Shown piece after piece: positions 1 to 9,234 of a stretch of DNA of 64,000 nt. This DNA comes from Rhodopseudomonas_A palustris_F. Its GTDB lineage: Bacteria; Pseudomonadota; Alphaproteobacteria; Rhizobiales; Xanthobacteraceae. A program made the translations under genes and the position numbers. Numbering within the stretch: position 1 is the stretch's first letter; every line of letters begins with the position of its first letter. The stretch covers positions 4,898,001 to 4,962,000 of the forward strand of contig NC_007925.1 of the NCBI RefSeq assembly GCF_000013745.1, in the 5' to 3' direction. The notes beneath the pieces are model-generated. The model was not told where the DNA came from, ran no database searches, and worked only from the letters and a program-made list of their open reading frames with translations.

Positions 1-42
1 CGCCCGCTGGCGGGAACCAGCGCAGGAAGAGCTTTTCTAAGT

Positions 43-56
43 TTGATCTAAATCAA
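43..56. promoter_or_regulatory. FixK/FNR box (TTGAT-N4-ATCAA)
   Basis: The bases read TTGATCTAAATCAA, a perfect match to the TTGAT-N4-ATCAA half-site pair bound by FNR/FixK-family regulators. The nearest gene to the right (210-473) is on the minus strand and points toward the box, so the box most likely controls a gene left of the window. The remainder of 1-209 holds no gene that I can support. Confidence 0.6.
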
Positions 57-209
57 ATCGACGGTGTTTTGGTGTGTGCGTGGCGGCATTGTCACAGCTA
101 CGCGCGCAACGGTTCGCGGCGCGAATAAGCACCGGTACCATGTGCGGGTAGTATAGACGAAAGGCGCAGACATAGCGCGTCGCTTACTCGGCCTGAGGCC
201 GCGCCGCGC

Positions 210-473
210 TCAGGGTCGGTCGGGGTGATCCATCATGAACTCGCCGAGATTGCGCTGGGCGCGGTTGGCGCGGGTGATGGCGTTGCTACGCTGGACGTCG
301 CGGTTCTTGCGGCAGTTGACATAGTCGGTGGAGCCCACCGCGACATTGTTGGCGCGGCAGAACTCGTCGTCGTCGCCCATGTTGGCGGCGGCGGGCACGT
401 CGTGGCGGGTGGCGCAGGCGGACAGCGTCAGCGCCGCCAGCAGCAGCGCGATCGGGCGGGTCGGGATGGTCAT
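210..473 (-). CDS. small lipoprotein, hypothetical
   Basis: An 87-residue protein with a clear lipoprotein signal: hydrophobic stretch from about residue 7, then lipobox L-S-A-C with the lipidated Cys at position 20. The mature part is about 67 residues, polar and charged, with two further Cys and no family that I recognise. An AGGAGAG ribosome site lies just upstream of the ATG, which supports the start. It is probably anchored in the cell envelope, facing the periplasm. It lies downstream of and codirectional with the propionyl-CoA synthetase gene, but nothing ties the two functionally. Confidence 0.7.
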   Translation of the reverse strand: MTIPTRPIALLLAALTLSACATRHDVPAAANMGDDDEFCRANNVAVGSTDYVNCRKNRDVQRSNAITRANRAQRNLGEFMMDHPDRP

Positions 474-584
474 GCGCTCTCCTGGACGGGCATTTCGCCC
501 GCCCAGTTGCCCCGCGATCGCGGCAATTGCAAGTCTTGCGCTGGCAAGTCGGCCGTGACGGCCCGCCTGCCCCGGTGCCCCGGC

Positions 585-2495
585 TCAGCCGTGGCTCTTG
601 AACGCGTCGCTGATCTCGTCGAGCGCCTTCGGGTCCTCGATGGTCGCCGGCATCGCCCATTCCTCGCCATCGGCGATCTTCTTGATCGTGCCGCGAAGAA
701 TCTTGCCGGAGCGGGTTTTCGGCAGCCGGCCGACCGTAATGGCGAGCTTGAACGCCGCGACCGGCCCGAGCTTGTCGCGCACCAGCTTGACCACTTCCTG
801 CTCGATGGTGACGGCGTCGCGGGTGACGCCGGCCTTCAACACCAGGAAGCCGCACGGCACCTCGCCCTTGATGGGGTCGTTGATGCCGAGCACCGCGCAT
901 TCGGCGACGTCGGGATGGGAGGCGAGAATTTCCTCCATGCCGCCGGTGGAGAGCCGGTGGCCGGCGACGTTGATGATGTCGTCGGTGCGGCCCATCACGA
1001 AGACGTAGCCGTCCTCGTCCATGTAGCCGGCGTCCGAGGTCTTGTAGTAGCCGGGGTAATCGATGAAGTAGCTTTCCCGGCAGCGCTCGTCCTGCTGCCA
1101 CAGCGTCGGCAGGTTGCCGGGCGGCAGCGGCAGCTTGATCACGATCGAGCCCATGGTGCCGAGCGGCACCGGATGGCTTGCCTCGTCGACCACCTTGATA
1201 TCGTAGCCCGGCATCGGCACGGTCGGCGAGCCGTGCTTGACCGGCAACAGCCCGAGCCCAACCGGATTGCCGGCGATGCACCAACCGGTTTCGGTCTGCC
1301 ACCAGTGATCGATCACCGGCACGTGCAGCATCTCTTCGGCCCATTCCACCGTCGGCGGATCGGCGCGCTCGCCGGCCAGGAACAGGGTGCGCAGCTTCGA
1401 CAGATCGTATTTGCCGAAGAAGGTGCCGTCCGGGTCTTCCTTGCGGATGGCGCGGAACGCGGTCGGCGCGGTGAACAGCGCCACCGCGCCGTAGTCCGCA
1501 ATGACCCGCCAGAACGCGCCGGCATCCGGGGTGCCGACCGGCTTGCCCTCATACATGATCGAGGTCGCGCCGTGAATCAGCGGGCCGTAGATGATGTAGC
1601 TGTGGCCGACCACCCAGCCGATGTCGGAGGCGCACCACCAGACTTCGCCGGGCTTGACGCCGTAGAGATTTTCCATGGTCCATTTCAGCGCGACGAGGTG
1701 GCCGCCATTGTCGCGCACCACGCCCTTCGGCTTGCCGGTGGTGCCGGAGGTGTAGAGGATATACAGCGGGTCGGTGGCCTCGACCGCCACGCAATCGGCC
1801 TTCTTGCCGGCGGCGAGTGCAGCGGCGCGCAAGCTGGCCCAGTCGTGATCGCGGCCGGGGGTGAGTTCGCAGGTCTGCTGCGGCCGCTCCAGGATGATGC
1901 AGGCCTGCGGAGGTGCTGCCGACAGCGCGATGGCGTCGTCGAGCAACGGCTTGTACTTGACGATGCGGCCGGGCTCGATGCCGCAACTCGCCGACAGGAT
2001 CAGCTTCGGCTTGGCGTCGTCGATCCTCGTGGCGAGTTCCTTCGACGCGAAGCCGCCGAACACCACCGAATGCACCGCGCCGATCCGGGCGCAGGCCAGC
2101 ATCGCCACCATCGCCTCCGGCACCATCGGCATATAGAGGATGACGCGGTCGCCCTTGGCGACGCCGAAATCCTGCATCACCGCGGCGAGCGTCGCGACTT
2201 CCTCGAGTAATTGCGCGTAAGTCAGTTTGGTGACGGTGCCGGTCAAGGGCGAATCGTGGATCAGCGCCAGCTGATCGGCGCGGCCGCGTTCGACGTGGCG
2301 GTCGAGTGCGTTGTAGCAGGTGTTGACCTGGGCGCCGGCAAACCAGCGGCCATACAGCCCGAGCGAGGCGTCGAACACCTTGTCGGCGGGCTTGATCCAG
2401 TCGATCTCACGCGCCGCCTCGCCCCAGAAACCTTCCGGGTCGGCGAGCGATCGGGCGTGGACCTCGCGATAGCGGCTGTTTTCATGGATATTCAT
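585..2495 (-). CDS. prpE: propionyl-CoA synthetase (propionate--CoA ligase)
   Basis: A 636-residue member of the ANL adenylating superfamily that makes propionyl-CoA (or acetyl-CoA) from the acid, ATP and CoA through an acyl-AMP. The nucleotide-binding motif YTSGTTGKPKG is at about 248-258, the TAPTAFRAIRKED region matches the PrpE subgroup, and the C-terminal lysine of KTRSGK (about K598), the residue usually acetylated by Pat-type enzymes, is present. I use the ATG at 2495 because GAGGGGAG precedes it; an upstream in-frame extension of 21 codons has no homologous look. It stands alone, without prpBCD, so propionate oxidation by the methylmalonyl-CoA route or acetate activation are both possible. 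Confidence 0.9.
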   Translation of the reverse strand: MNIHENSRYREVHARSLADPEGFWGEAAREIDWIKPADKVFDASLGLYGRWFAGAQVNTCYNALDRHVERGRADQLALIHDSPLTGTVTKLTYAQLLEEVATLAAVMQDFGVAKGDRVILYMPMVPEAMVAMLACARIGAVHSVVFGGFASKELATRIDDAKPKLILSASCGIEPGRIVKYKPLLDDAIALSAAPPQACIILERPQQTCELTPGRDHDWASLRAAALAAGKKADCVAVEATDPLYILYTSGTTGKPKGVVRDNGGHLVALKWTMENLYGVKPGEVWWCASDIGWVVGHSYIIYGPLIHGATSIMYEGKPVGTPDAGAFWRVIADYGAVALFTAPTAFRAIRKEDPDGTFFGKYDLSKLRTLFLAGERADPPTVEWAEEMLHVPVIDHWWQTETGWCIAGNPVGLGLLPVKHGSPTVPMPGYDIKVVDEASHPVPLGTMGSIVIKLPLPPGNLPTLWQQDERCRESYFIDYPGYYKTSDAGYMDEDGYVFVMGRTDDIINVAGHRLSTGGMEEILASHPDVAECAVLGINDPIKGEVPCGFLVLKAGVTRDAVTIEQEVVKLVRDKLGPVAAFKLAITVGRLPKTRSGKILRGTIKKIADGEEWAMPATIEDPKALDEISDAFKSHG

Positions 2496-2625
2496 GGCGC
2501 GTTCTCCCCTCGTATTGGCGGTTTGCCGCCATCTCCAGCTTTTAGCCGGCGTTAGCAACCCCGCCTTTGTTCCTAATCAACGACGTCGGCCGCTTGGAAC
2601 GGGGGTTTTGCGTCGATCAGCCGGG

Positions 2626-3387
2626 CTAATCGGCCTTGCCGCCGCGCAATTGCCGCAGCCGGGCCTTCATCGCGGCGCGCAGCTCATCGGTGGAGCGGCC
2701 GAACGCCGCATTGCGTTCGGCGAGGTAGGCGTCCTGCGCCCGCAGCAAGGCGCGGCGGGATACCGTTCCTGCAGCGGCGTGGCGTAGTTTCGCCTGATGC
2801 GCAGCGTCGATCTCGCGATCGAGATCGGCCAATTCCGGATCGGCGCAGATCGCCTTCTGCACTGGCCGCTTGGCCTGCTTGCAATCGAAACTCGGCTTGT
2901 TCTTGACCGCGAGCTGGGCGCCGAGCCGCTCCAATTCCAGCGCCAGCGATTTGTAGTTGGCGCGCGCAGCCTGGTGCTGAGGGTCGCGTTTCACCGCGGC
3001 GGCGAAATCCGCCAGCGCGCCGGGGCGGTTGCCCTGCCGGCGCCGCAACTCGCCGCGGGCATTGAAGCCGTCGGGCTTTGTGGCATCGAGCATCAACGCG
3101 GTGTCATAGTCGCCGAGCGCACGATCGAATTGCTGTTTGCGATCGAACGCGGCGGCGCGCGCCAGCAGCGCCTTGACGCGCTCCGGCTTGCCGGTCTTCT
3201 CCTGATCGATCAGCGGGGTGCACACCGCGATGACGTTGTCGGCGTCGCCGTCGGTCGCGGCATTCACGCAGGGCGCGGGATCGATCAAAGGATCGTCGTC
3301 CGGCTCGCTGACGGTGGCAAAGCTTGGCGCGGCGAGGCCGAACAGCGCGGCAAGACTGAGCCCCGCGATGATCAAAAACCGGCGCAT
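2626..3387 (-). CDS. periplasmic TPR protein with C-terminal LprI-like domain
   Basis: A 253-residue exported protein. Residues 1-24 form a signal peptide ending at an A-x-A-type site. Residues about 50-150 carry tetratricopeptide-like helices (typical spacing of YDTALMLDATKPDGFNARGE). The last 85 residues match the lysozyme-inhibitor LprI-like/DUF1311 pattern, with a Cys pair around FDCKQA and KAICADPELADLDREI. The start at 3387 puts Met directly before the signal peptide; a longer frame runs into a palindromic repeat and is not credible. Likely periplasmic; lysozyme inhibition is inferred only from the domain. Confidence 0.75.
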   Translation of the reverse strand: MRRFLIIAGLSLAALFGLAAPSFATVSEPDDDPLIDPAPCVNAATDGDADNVIAVCTPLIDQEKTGKPERVKALLARAAAFDRKQQFDRALGDYDTALMLDATKPDGFNARGELRRRQGNRPGALADFAAAVKRDPQHQAARANYKSLALELERLGAQLAVKNKPSFDCKQAKRPVQKAICADPELADLDREIDAAHQAKLRHAAAGTVSRRALLRAQDAYLAERNAAFGRSTDELRAAMKARLRQLRGGKAD

Positions 3388-3476
3388 CGATGAAGTCCTA
3401 TCGGGTGGCAACGAGGTCATTGTGAATCGGCCTAGCTCCGGCGGCCGACCCGTGTCGATGAGATCGACGGGACGCG

Positions 3477-3616
3477 TGCCCCGGACGCAGCGCACTATGC
3501 CGCGCTTGCGGCGTGGTGCGCTGCAGAGCCGGGGCCGTTACGGAGGCTGCCTTCGTAACGGTCCCGGTTCGACGGAGCCGCGCGAAGGGCGCTGCTCCGC
3601 GCCCGGGACACGGCGC
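3477..3616. repeat. dispersed GC-rich palindromic repeat, family B, copy 1
   Basis: A block starting GTGCCCCGGACGCAGCGCAC and ending in GCGCCCGGGACAC-type sequence, with internal GGGGCCGTTACGG/CGTAACGGTCCCGG palindromes. Three further copies occur in the window (23971-24136, 28153-28287, 53941-54089). It separates the LprI-like gene from the DUF1850 gene and holds no open frame of interest. Confidence 0.7.
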
Positions 3617-3673
3617 CTTATCGACGCTCCATGCCGGTGACCTAGCGCGATTCGTCGCCCGCGAGAAACCCGG

Positions 3674-4048
3674 CTACGGCTCGCAGGCACTCAACGTCGT
3701 GACATGGACGCCGACGTCGTGGCCGAGAATCTCCGACAGCGTGGCGCAGCGCCCGCTTTCGCACAGCCGCCACTCGCCGGCGGCCGCCGAATTGCCGAGC
3801 GCCAATTCAGGCTGCGGCGGGTTGTGCGGATGCCATCGAAACCAGCCGTCGATCAATCGCGCGTCGGGGGGCGGCTCCATGCCGGCGCCAAACCCCTTGA
3901 TGCGGGCCTCGACCAGTTGCAGCCCCTGCGCGGTGACGCGCCAGTCTTCCTGCCACGCGGTCTTCTCGATCGAATGCGTCCAGGCCAACGTGAACGCCGC
4001 AATCTGCAACGTCTTCAGCGCGCCCGCCGAGACCAGGCACAGGCTCAC
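3674..4048 (-). CDS. DUF1850 domain protein, TAXI-TRAP associated
   Basis: A 124-residue protein of the DUF1850 family, which is commonly encoded beside TAXI-type TRAP transporters; its biochemical role is unknown. The family pattern is visible in the HSIEKTAWQEDWRV segment near residue 27 and the GFGAGMEPPP segment near residue 55. I choose a GTG start at 4048 that overlaps the TGA of the permease gene (GTGA overlap), a hallmark of translational coupling. The first residues are hydrophobic and may act as a signal or anchor. It is the last gene of the operon receptor-permease-DUF1850. Confidence 0.75.
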   Translation of the reverse strand: MSLCLVSAGALKTLQIAAFTLAWTHSIEKTAWQEDWRVTAQGLQLVEARIKGFGAGMEPPPDARLIDGWFRWHPHNPPQPELALGNSAAAGEWRLCESGRCATLSEILGHDVGVHVTTLSACEP

Positions 4049-6162
4049 GCGTGAGCGACCTCGGGCCGCGGCGGCCGCTGCCGCCATTGCCACGCCACGA
4101 TGGCGAGCCCGAGCGGAAAGCCCACCCAGTCGCTGTAGGGAAATTCGCCGAGCAGACACAGCCCGCCCGCCAGCGCGACGATCCGCTCGATCGCGCTCAT
4201 CCGGGTGAACAGGAAGCCGATCGCCGCCATCCCGAACAGCCCGATCGCCACCAGCGCCTTGATTGATGCATAGACCACCGCGCCGGTGAACCCGATCTTC
4301 GCCGCCATCGGATCGCCGTCCTGCAGCATCAAGGCCGGCGAATACACCGCGATGAACGGAATGACGTAGCCGGCGAGCGCGATCCGCATCGCCTCCCAGC
4401 CGATCTTGTCGGGATTTTCCCGGGCGATCGGCGCCGCCGCCAAAGCGGCGAGTGCCACCGGCGGCGACAGGTCCGCCATGATGCCGTAGTAGAACGCGAA
4501 CATGTGGCTGACGATCAACGGCACGCCGAGATTCGCCAGCGCCGGCGCGGCCAGTGCGGCGGTGATGATGTAGGTCGGAATGGTCGGAATGCCGGTGCCG
4601 AGCAGGATCGACAGCAGCATGGTCATCACCAGCGCCAGGAACAGGCTGTGCTCGCCGAGCCCGATCACCCAGCCGCCGAAGATGGTGCCGACCCCGGTCT
4701 GCGTCATCATGCCGATGATGGTGCCGACGATGGCGCAGGCCATGCCGACGGTGAGCGCCGACTTGGCGCTGACCGCGAGCGAATCCCGGCAGGCATGCAG
4801 CGTCGCCCGGCCGCCTTGGCTGAGGCTGGAGAGCAGCACCAGCGCGCCGACGATGCCGGCGATGGCGAAAATATCGACGCCGTGGCGCGACACCACGCCC
4901 GCGATCAGCGCCAGCCCGATCCAGAAGATGACGCGGAGTGCGGTGCTGGAAACGCCCAGCACGATGCTGGCGCCGAGGATCAGCGCCACCGTCAGCGCCA
5001 GCCCCATGGTGCCGGCGTAGAGCGGGGTGAAGCCCTCGAACAGCATGAAGATCAGCGCCGCCAGCGGCAATACCAGATACCAGCCACGGACCAGCGCCTT
5101 CCAGGCGTTGGGGATCTCGGCCTTCTTCATCCCGACCAGGCCGAATTTTCCGGCTTCCAGATGCACCATCCAGAAGGCGGAGGCGAAATACAACATCGCC
5201 GGGATCACCGCCGCCTTGACCACCACGGAATAATCCACCCCCAGCGTCTCGGCCATGATGAAGGCCACCGCGCCCATCACCGGCGGCATGATCTGGCCGC
5301 CCATCGAGGCGGTGGCCTCGACCCCGGCGGCAAAGGCGCGGCGATAGCCGAAGCGGATCATCAACGGGATGGTGAACTGGCCGACGGTGACGACGTTGGC
5401 GACGCCGGAGCCGGAGATCGTGCCCATCATGCCGGAGGCAAACACCGCGACCTTGGCAGGTCCGCCGCGGGTGCCGCCGAACAATCCCAGCGAGACGTCG
5501 GTGAACAATTGGATCATGCCGGCGCGCTCCAGGAACGAGCCGAACAGGATGAACAGGAAGATGTAGGTCGCCGAGACGTAGATCGGCACGCCGAAGAAGC
5601 CCTCGGTGCCGAACGACAGATGGGTGATGACCTGGTCGAAGCCGTAGCCGCGATGATTGAGCGGCGCCGGCAGATATTGCCCGAAGAACCAGTACAGCAG
5701 GCAGACCCCGCACATCAGCGGCAGCGCCAGCCCCATCAGCCGCCTGGTGCCCTCGAAGATCAGGATCGCCAGCAGCGTGCCGATCACGAGGTCGGTGTTG
5801 GTCGGATCGCCGTCGCGCGCGATCAGGTCGGCGTAGAAGATCCACTGGTACAGGCCGCAGAGAAAACCGATGCTACCGACCAGCCAACCCAGCGTGCGAC
5901 CGAGATTGCTCTTGGCGGTGAAATTGCCGATCAGCCCGAAGGTCAACAGGATCAGGAAGCCGACATGGACGCCGCGCACCACCTGGCTTGGCAAGATATT
6001 CCAGGCCGCGATGACGAGTTGGAATGTCGCAAACGCAATGGCGACGCCGTAGGCCAGATGATCCCAGCCGCGCGGCCCAAAACCTTCCGGAAAGCCGTGT
6101 TCGAAATTGTCGAACTCGATTCTGCCAGGGATGTGGTCGGCGGTGGTTTCAGGCTGCAGCAT
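4045..6162 (-). CDS. TRAP transporter, fused DctQM-type permease (TAXI family)
   Basis: A 705-residue polytopic membrane protein that combines the small (DctQ-like, N-terminal) and large (DctM-like) TRAP permease subunits in one chain, as usual for TAXI-type systems. Many hydrophobic segments are visible from about residue 35 to the end, and the DctM region contains characteristic GSGVANVVTVGQFTIPLM and GGQIMPPVMGA stretches. It would use an ion gradient to import a small organic acid delivered by the receptor encoded upstream. The substrate cannot be told from sequence. The start ATG at 6162 is followed by a polar cytoplasmic leader. Confidence 0.9.
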   Translation of the reverse strand: MLQPETTADHIPGRIEFDNFEHGFPEGFGPRGWDHLAYGVAIAFATFQLVIAAWNILPSQVVRGVHVGFLILLTFGLIGNFTAKSNLGRTLGWLVGSIGFLCGLYQWIFYADLIARDGDPTNTDLVIGTLLAILIFEGTRRLMGLALPLMCGVCLLYWFFGQYLPAPLNHRGYGFDQVITHLSFGTEGFFGVPIYVSATYIFLFILFGSFLERAGMIQLFTDVSLGLFGGTRGGPAKVAVFASGMMGTISGSGVANVVTVGQFTIPLMIRFGYRRAFAAGVEATASMGGQIMPPVMGAVAFIMAETLGVDYSVVVKAAVIPAMLYFASAFWMVHLEAGKFGLVGMKKAEIPNAWKALVRGWYLVLPLAALIFMLFEGFTPLYAGTMGLALTVALILGASIVLGVSSTALRVIFWIGLALIAGVVSRHGVDIFAIAGIVGALVLLSSLSQGGRATLHACRDSLAVSAKSALTVGMACAIVGTIIGMMTQTGVGTIFGGWVIGLGEHSLFLALVMTMLLSILLGTGIPTIPTYIITAALAAPALANLGVPLIVSHMFAFYYGIMADLSPPVALAALAAAPIARENPDKIGWEAMRIALAGYVIPFIAVYSPALMLQDGDPMAAKIGFTGAVVYASIKALVAIGLFGMAAIGFLFTRMSAIERIVALAGGLCLLGEFPYSDWVGFPLGLAIVAWQWRQRPPRPEVAHA

Positions 6163-6271
6163 GGGTCGTGTTCCTAGCTAGCAAAGGCTCGGTGATGTCT
6201 GCCGCCCTGGCGCTAAATCCAAACGCAATTTCCAAGCTGGCGACGTATCTGCAAGATGCGTCCCCTCTCCG

Positions 6272-6361
6272 CGTCATGGCCGGGCTCGTCCCGACCATCC
6301 ACGCCCACCAGCGACGCCTTGGCTGTTTCCGTGGATGGCCGGGACGAGCCCGGCCATGACG
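6272..6361. repeat. long inverted repeat between TRAP receptor and permease genes
   Basis: Arms at 6272-6300 and 6331-6361 (GTCATGGCCGGGCTCGTCCC and its complement) form a nearly perfect hairpin of about 30 bp with a 30-nt loop. It lies inside the 333-bp gap between two genes of one operon and could stabilise the receptor transcript or dampen permease expression. Confidence 0.7.
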
Positions 6362-6432
6362 TATTGAGCGAAGTGCCTGATCGCTTTCGTGGCGTTTTCG
6401 GCCGGCGTTCCACACCATAAGGCTCGGCGGCC

Positions 6433-6491
6433 TCATCCTTCGAGACGCCCGGTCTCGCGCTACGCGCTCCGCCGGGCCCCTCAGGATGAGG
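6433..6491. repeat. second palindromic repeat in the TRAP operon gap
   Basis: CCTCATCCTTCGAGACGCCC at the left and GGGCCCCTCAGGATGAGG at the right form an imperfect palindrome ending a few bases downstream of the receptor stop codon. It resembles the CTCATCCTGAGG-type repeats common in this bacterial group. No gene is present in 6163-6495. Confidence 0.6.
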
Positions 6492-6495
6492 GCAA

Positions 6496-7443
6496 TTACT
6501 TAATCAATCCCTTTTCCTTGTAGTAGCGGATCGCGCCGGGATGCAGCGGCACCGGGCTGCCGGTGGCGGCGCCTTCGAGCTTGATCTCGCGGCCGGCAGC
6601 GTGGGCGTTGGCGAGTTCGGGCAGATTGTCGAAGATCAGCTTGGTCATCTGATACGCGACGTCGTCCGATACCGCCGAACTGGTCACCAGGTAGTTGATC
6701 ACCGCCGCGGTCGGCACGTCCTTGTCCTGGCCCTTGTAGGTGCCGGACGGAATGGTCGCCGCCACGAACGGCGGGCCGATCTTGTCGACCACCTCCTTGG
6801 GCACCGACACCACGGTGATCTCGCTGGAATTGCTCAGATCCTTCAGCGAGGCGACGCCGAGGCCGGCGGACTGCAGCGTCGCGGTGAGCTGGCGGTTCTT
6901 CATCAGGTCGACGGATTCGGCGAACGGCAGGTACTCGACCTTGCCGATGTCCTTGTAGTCCATCCCGGCGGCCTTCAGGATCGCGCGGGAGTTCAGCTCG
7001 GTGCCGGATTTCGGCGCCCCGACCGACAGGCTCTTGCCCTTCAGATCGGCCAGCGTCTTGATGCCGCTCTCGGCGGTGGCGACGATCTGGATGTAGTTCG
7101 GATAGATCGCGCCGATCACCCGCAGCTTGTCGAGCTTGCTCTTGAAGCCGGCCTCCTCGTCGCCTTCCCACGCCGCCTTCAGCGAGTCGCCGAGCGAGAA
7201 CGCGATCTCGCCGCTGCCGCGCTGCAGCAGCACCAGATTTTCCACCGAGGCCTTGGTGGCCTGCACCTGGGTCTTCACGCCCGGAATCTTGTCGCCGTAG
7301 ATTTTGCCCATCGCGACGCCGAGCGGGTAGTACACCCCGGAGGTGCCGCCGGTCAGGATATTGATGAATTGTTGGGCGCGGGCCTGCGGCGCCGACAGAA
7401 CACAGGCGGCCGCAATCGCGACGCCGAGCAACCTGGACTTCAT
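6496..7443 (-). CDS. TAXI family TRAP transporter solute receptor
   Basis: A 315-residue periplasmic binding protein. Residues 1-23 are a signal peptide ending in ARA, followed by NILTGGTSGVYYPLG, the N-terminal hallmark of TAXI receptors. It captures the ligand and hands it to the fused permease encoded downstream on the same strand. TAXI receptors often bind glutamate or related dicarboxylates, but the ligand here is unknown. I start at the ATG at 7443; the longer frame upstream is arginine-rich and lacks a signal sequence. A GGGAGAAG ribosome site precedes this start. Confidence 0.9.
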   Translation of the reverse strand: MKSRLLGVAIAAACVLSAPQARAQQFINILTGGTSGVYYPLGVAMGKIYGDKIPGVKTQVQATKASVENLVLLQRGSGEIAFSLGDSLKAAWEGDEEAGFKSKLDKLRVIGAIYPNYIQIVATAESGIKTLADLKGKSLSVGAPKSGTELNSRAILKAAGMDYKDIGKVEYLPFAESVDLMKNRQLTATLQSAGLGVASLKDLSNSSEITVVSVPKEVVDKIGPPFVAATIPSGTYKGQDKDVPTAAVINYLVTSSAVSDDVAYQMTKLIFDNLPELANAHAAGREIKLEGAATGSPVPLHPGAIRYYKEKGLIK

Positions 7444-7594
7444 GAGCGATCTTCTCCCTTTAGCTTTGCGGCGAAAGTGGACGGATCGACCGCCGCGGTC
7501 AAGGCGTCCGATAGAACAAGCCTGAGCCGGCGCCCGGAACCCGCCGCCGCGGCGGCTGTTGCACCGGGCTACCCATTCCCACCGCGAGGCCGAC

Positions 7595-8854
7595 GTGCCG
7601 CAGCATGAAACCACCGCCCGGCGTCCGCTCGACGCATTGAACTTCTTCCTGGCCGACGTCCGCGACGGCCTCGGGCCCTATCTGTCGATCTATCTGCTCA
7701 CCGAACAGCAATGGGACCAGGCCTCGATCGGCGCGGTGATCGCGGTGGCGGCGGTCGCCGGGATCGTGGCGCAGACTCCGGCCGGCGCGCTGATCGATGC
7801 CAGCAAGGCGAAGCGGGCGCTGATCGTGATCGCCGCGATCGCGGTGACGCTGACCTCGGTGGCGCTGCCGTTCATCCAGAGCTTCGCGGCGGTGGCGGCG
7901 ACCCAGGCGCTGGCCGCCACCGCGGCGGCGATCTTCCCGCCGGCGGTCGCCGCGGTGACGCTGGGGATCGTCGGCCCGCGCGCCTTCGCCAAACGGATCG
8001 GCCGCAACGAGGCGTTCAATCACGCCGGCAACGCCGCCGCGGCGACGCTCGCCGGGATCTTCGCCTACGGGTTCGGACCGATCGTGGTGTTCTGGTTGCT
8101 GGCGGTGATGGCGCTGGCCAGCATTGCCGCAACGCTGGCGATTCCGCGCGACGCCATCGACGATCACGTCGCGCGCGGCCTCGACGGAATGGCCGAGCCG
8201 GGCGCGCCACATCACGACCAGCCGTCCGGCTTCAGCGTGCTGCTGACCTGCAAACCGCTGCTGGTTTTCGCCGGCGCGACGGTGCTGTTCCACTTCGCCA
8301 ACGCCGCGATGCTGCCGTTGGTCGGGCAGAAGCTAGCGCTGGCCAACAAGGATCTCGGCACCACGCTGCTGTCGGTGTGCATCGTCGCCGCGCAGCTGGT
8401 GATGGTGCCGGTGGCGATGCTGGTCGGACACAAGGCCGACGTCTGGGGCCGCAAACCGATCTTCGCCACCGCGCTCGGGGTGCTGGCGCTGCGCGGCGCG
8501 CTGTATCCGTTGTCCGACAATGCGTATTGGCTGGTCGGGGTGCAACTACTCGACGGCGTCGGCGCCGGCATCTTCGGCGCGCTGTTTCCGCTGGTGGTCG
8601 CCGACCTCACCCGCGGCACCGGGCATTTCAACGTCAGCCAGGGTGCGATCGCCACCGCGGCCGGGCTCGGCGGCGCGCTGAGCAGCGCCGTGGCGGGCGT
8701 GATCGTGGTCGCCGCCGGTTATTCCGCGGCGTTCCTGTTTCTCGCCGCGGTCGCGACCGCGGCGCTGGCGCTGTTTCTGATCGCGATGCCGGAGACCGCG
8801 ACGGCCGCCGCGCCGGATGCAGCCGCCGAACTGTCGCCGCAACCGTTGCGCTGA
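7595..8854 (+). CDS. MFS transporter
   Basis: A membrane protein of 419 residues with about 12 hydrophobic segments, matching the major facilitator superfamily. The loop GHKADVWGRKP between the two halves resembles MFS motif A. The best start is uncertain: I use the GTG at 7595 (weak GAGG upstream), because the frame extends upstream only from a TTG at 7559 and there is no ATG before the first membrane segment (about residue 13). It is divergent from the TAXI receptor gene. Substrate unknown; drug or sugar efflux is possible, and nothing nearby decides it. Confidence 0.85.
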   Translation: MPQHETTARRPLDALNFFLADVRDGLGPYLSIYLLTEQQWDQASIGAVIAVAAVAGIVAQTPAGALIDASKAKRALIVIAAIAVTLTSVALPFIQSFAAVAATQALAATAAAIFPPAVAAVTLGIVGPRAFAKRIGRNEAFNHAGNAAAATLAGIFAYGFGPIVVFWLLAVMALASIAATLAIPRDAIDDHVARGLDGMAEPGAPHHDQPSGFSVLLTCKPLLVFAGATVLFHFANAAMLPLVGQKLALANKDLGTTLLSVCIVAAQLVMVPVAMLVGHKADVWGRKPIFATALGVLALRGALYPLSDNAYWLVGVQLLDGVGAGIFGALFPLVVADLTRGTGHFNVSQGAIATAAGLGGALSSAVAGVIVVAAGYSAAFLFLAAVATAALALFLIAMPETATAAAPDAAAELSPQPLR

Positions 8855-9110
8855 GTGCGGCCGCAAAGCCGAGATTGCCAGAAACCGCGGCGCCGTCACG
8901 ACGCGAACACGCCAACGCGGGCAAGCTGCGAGCGGCTCGCGCTGAAAACGTTAAGGTCTTAGCCGCACCGGATCGCCGTTAGTCGCGCGAATGTCGTGGC
9001 GCTGTGCCGGATCGCGAGCAGTCCCGGCAAGTCAATCCCGGATAATCCGCCGGCGCCCGGTCATCGTGTATTGAAATGACACGCGATCGGCACCAACCGG
9101 CATCGTTATC

Positions 9111-9124
9111 ATTCAAATTTGAAT
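9111..9124. promoter_or_regulatory. 14-bp perfect palindrome, possible operator
   Basis: ATTCAAATTTGAAT stands about 110 bp upstream of the REC-EAL gene in an AT-rich patch of an otherwise GC-rich 380-bp gap (8855-9234). It could be an operator for the EAL gene. The rest of the gap shows no coding sequence I can support. Confidence 0.35.
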
Positions 9125-9234
9125 CTCTGTTGCATGCTTAACCCTACCTGCGACTTCATGAGGACATCTCAAAGATTCCATAATTTAATCCGCTGCGGCT
9201 AAGTAGAACGAAACCCGACTTTTGGGGGACTTCT

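Noticed and set aside
225..2210. 661-codon open frame on the plus strand opposite prpE
   Set aside because: It is antisense to a clear prpE gene and consists of Arg/Gly/His-rich low-complexity sequence typical of high-GC shadow frames.
4504..6177. 557-codon open frame on the plus strand
   Set aside because: Antisense to the TRAP permease, Gln/Arg/Asp-rich, with no domain; a shadow of the permease codons.
7711..8982. 423-codon plus-strand frame overlapping the MFS gene
   Set aside because: A frame-shifted, Arg/Gly-rich reading of the real transporter.
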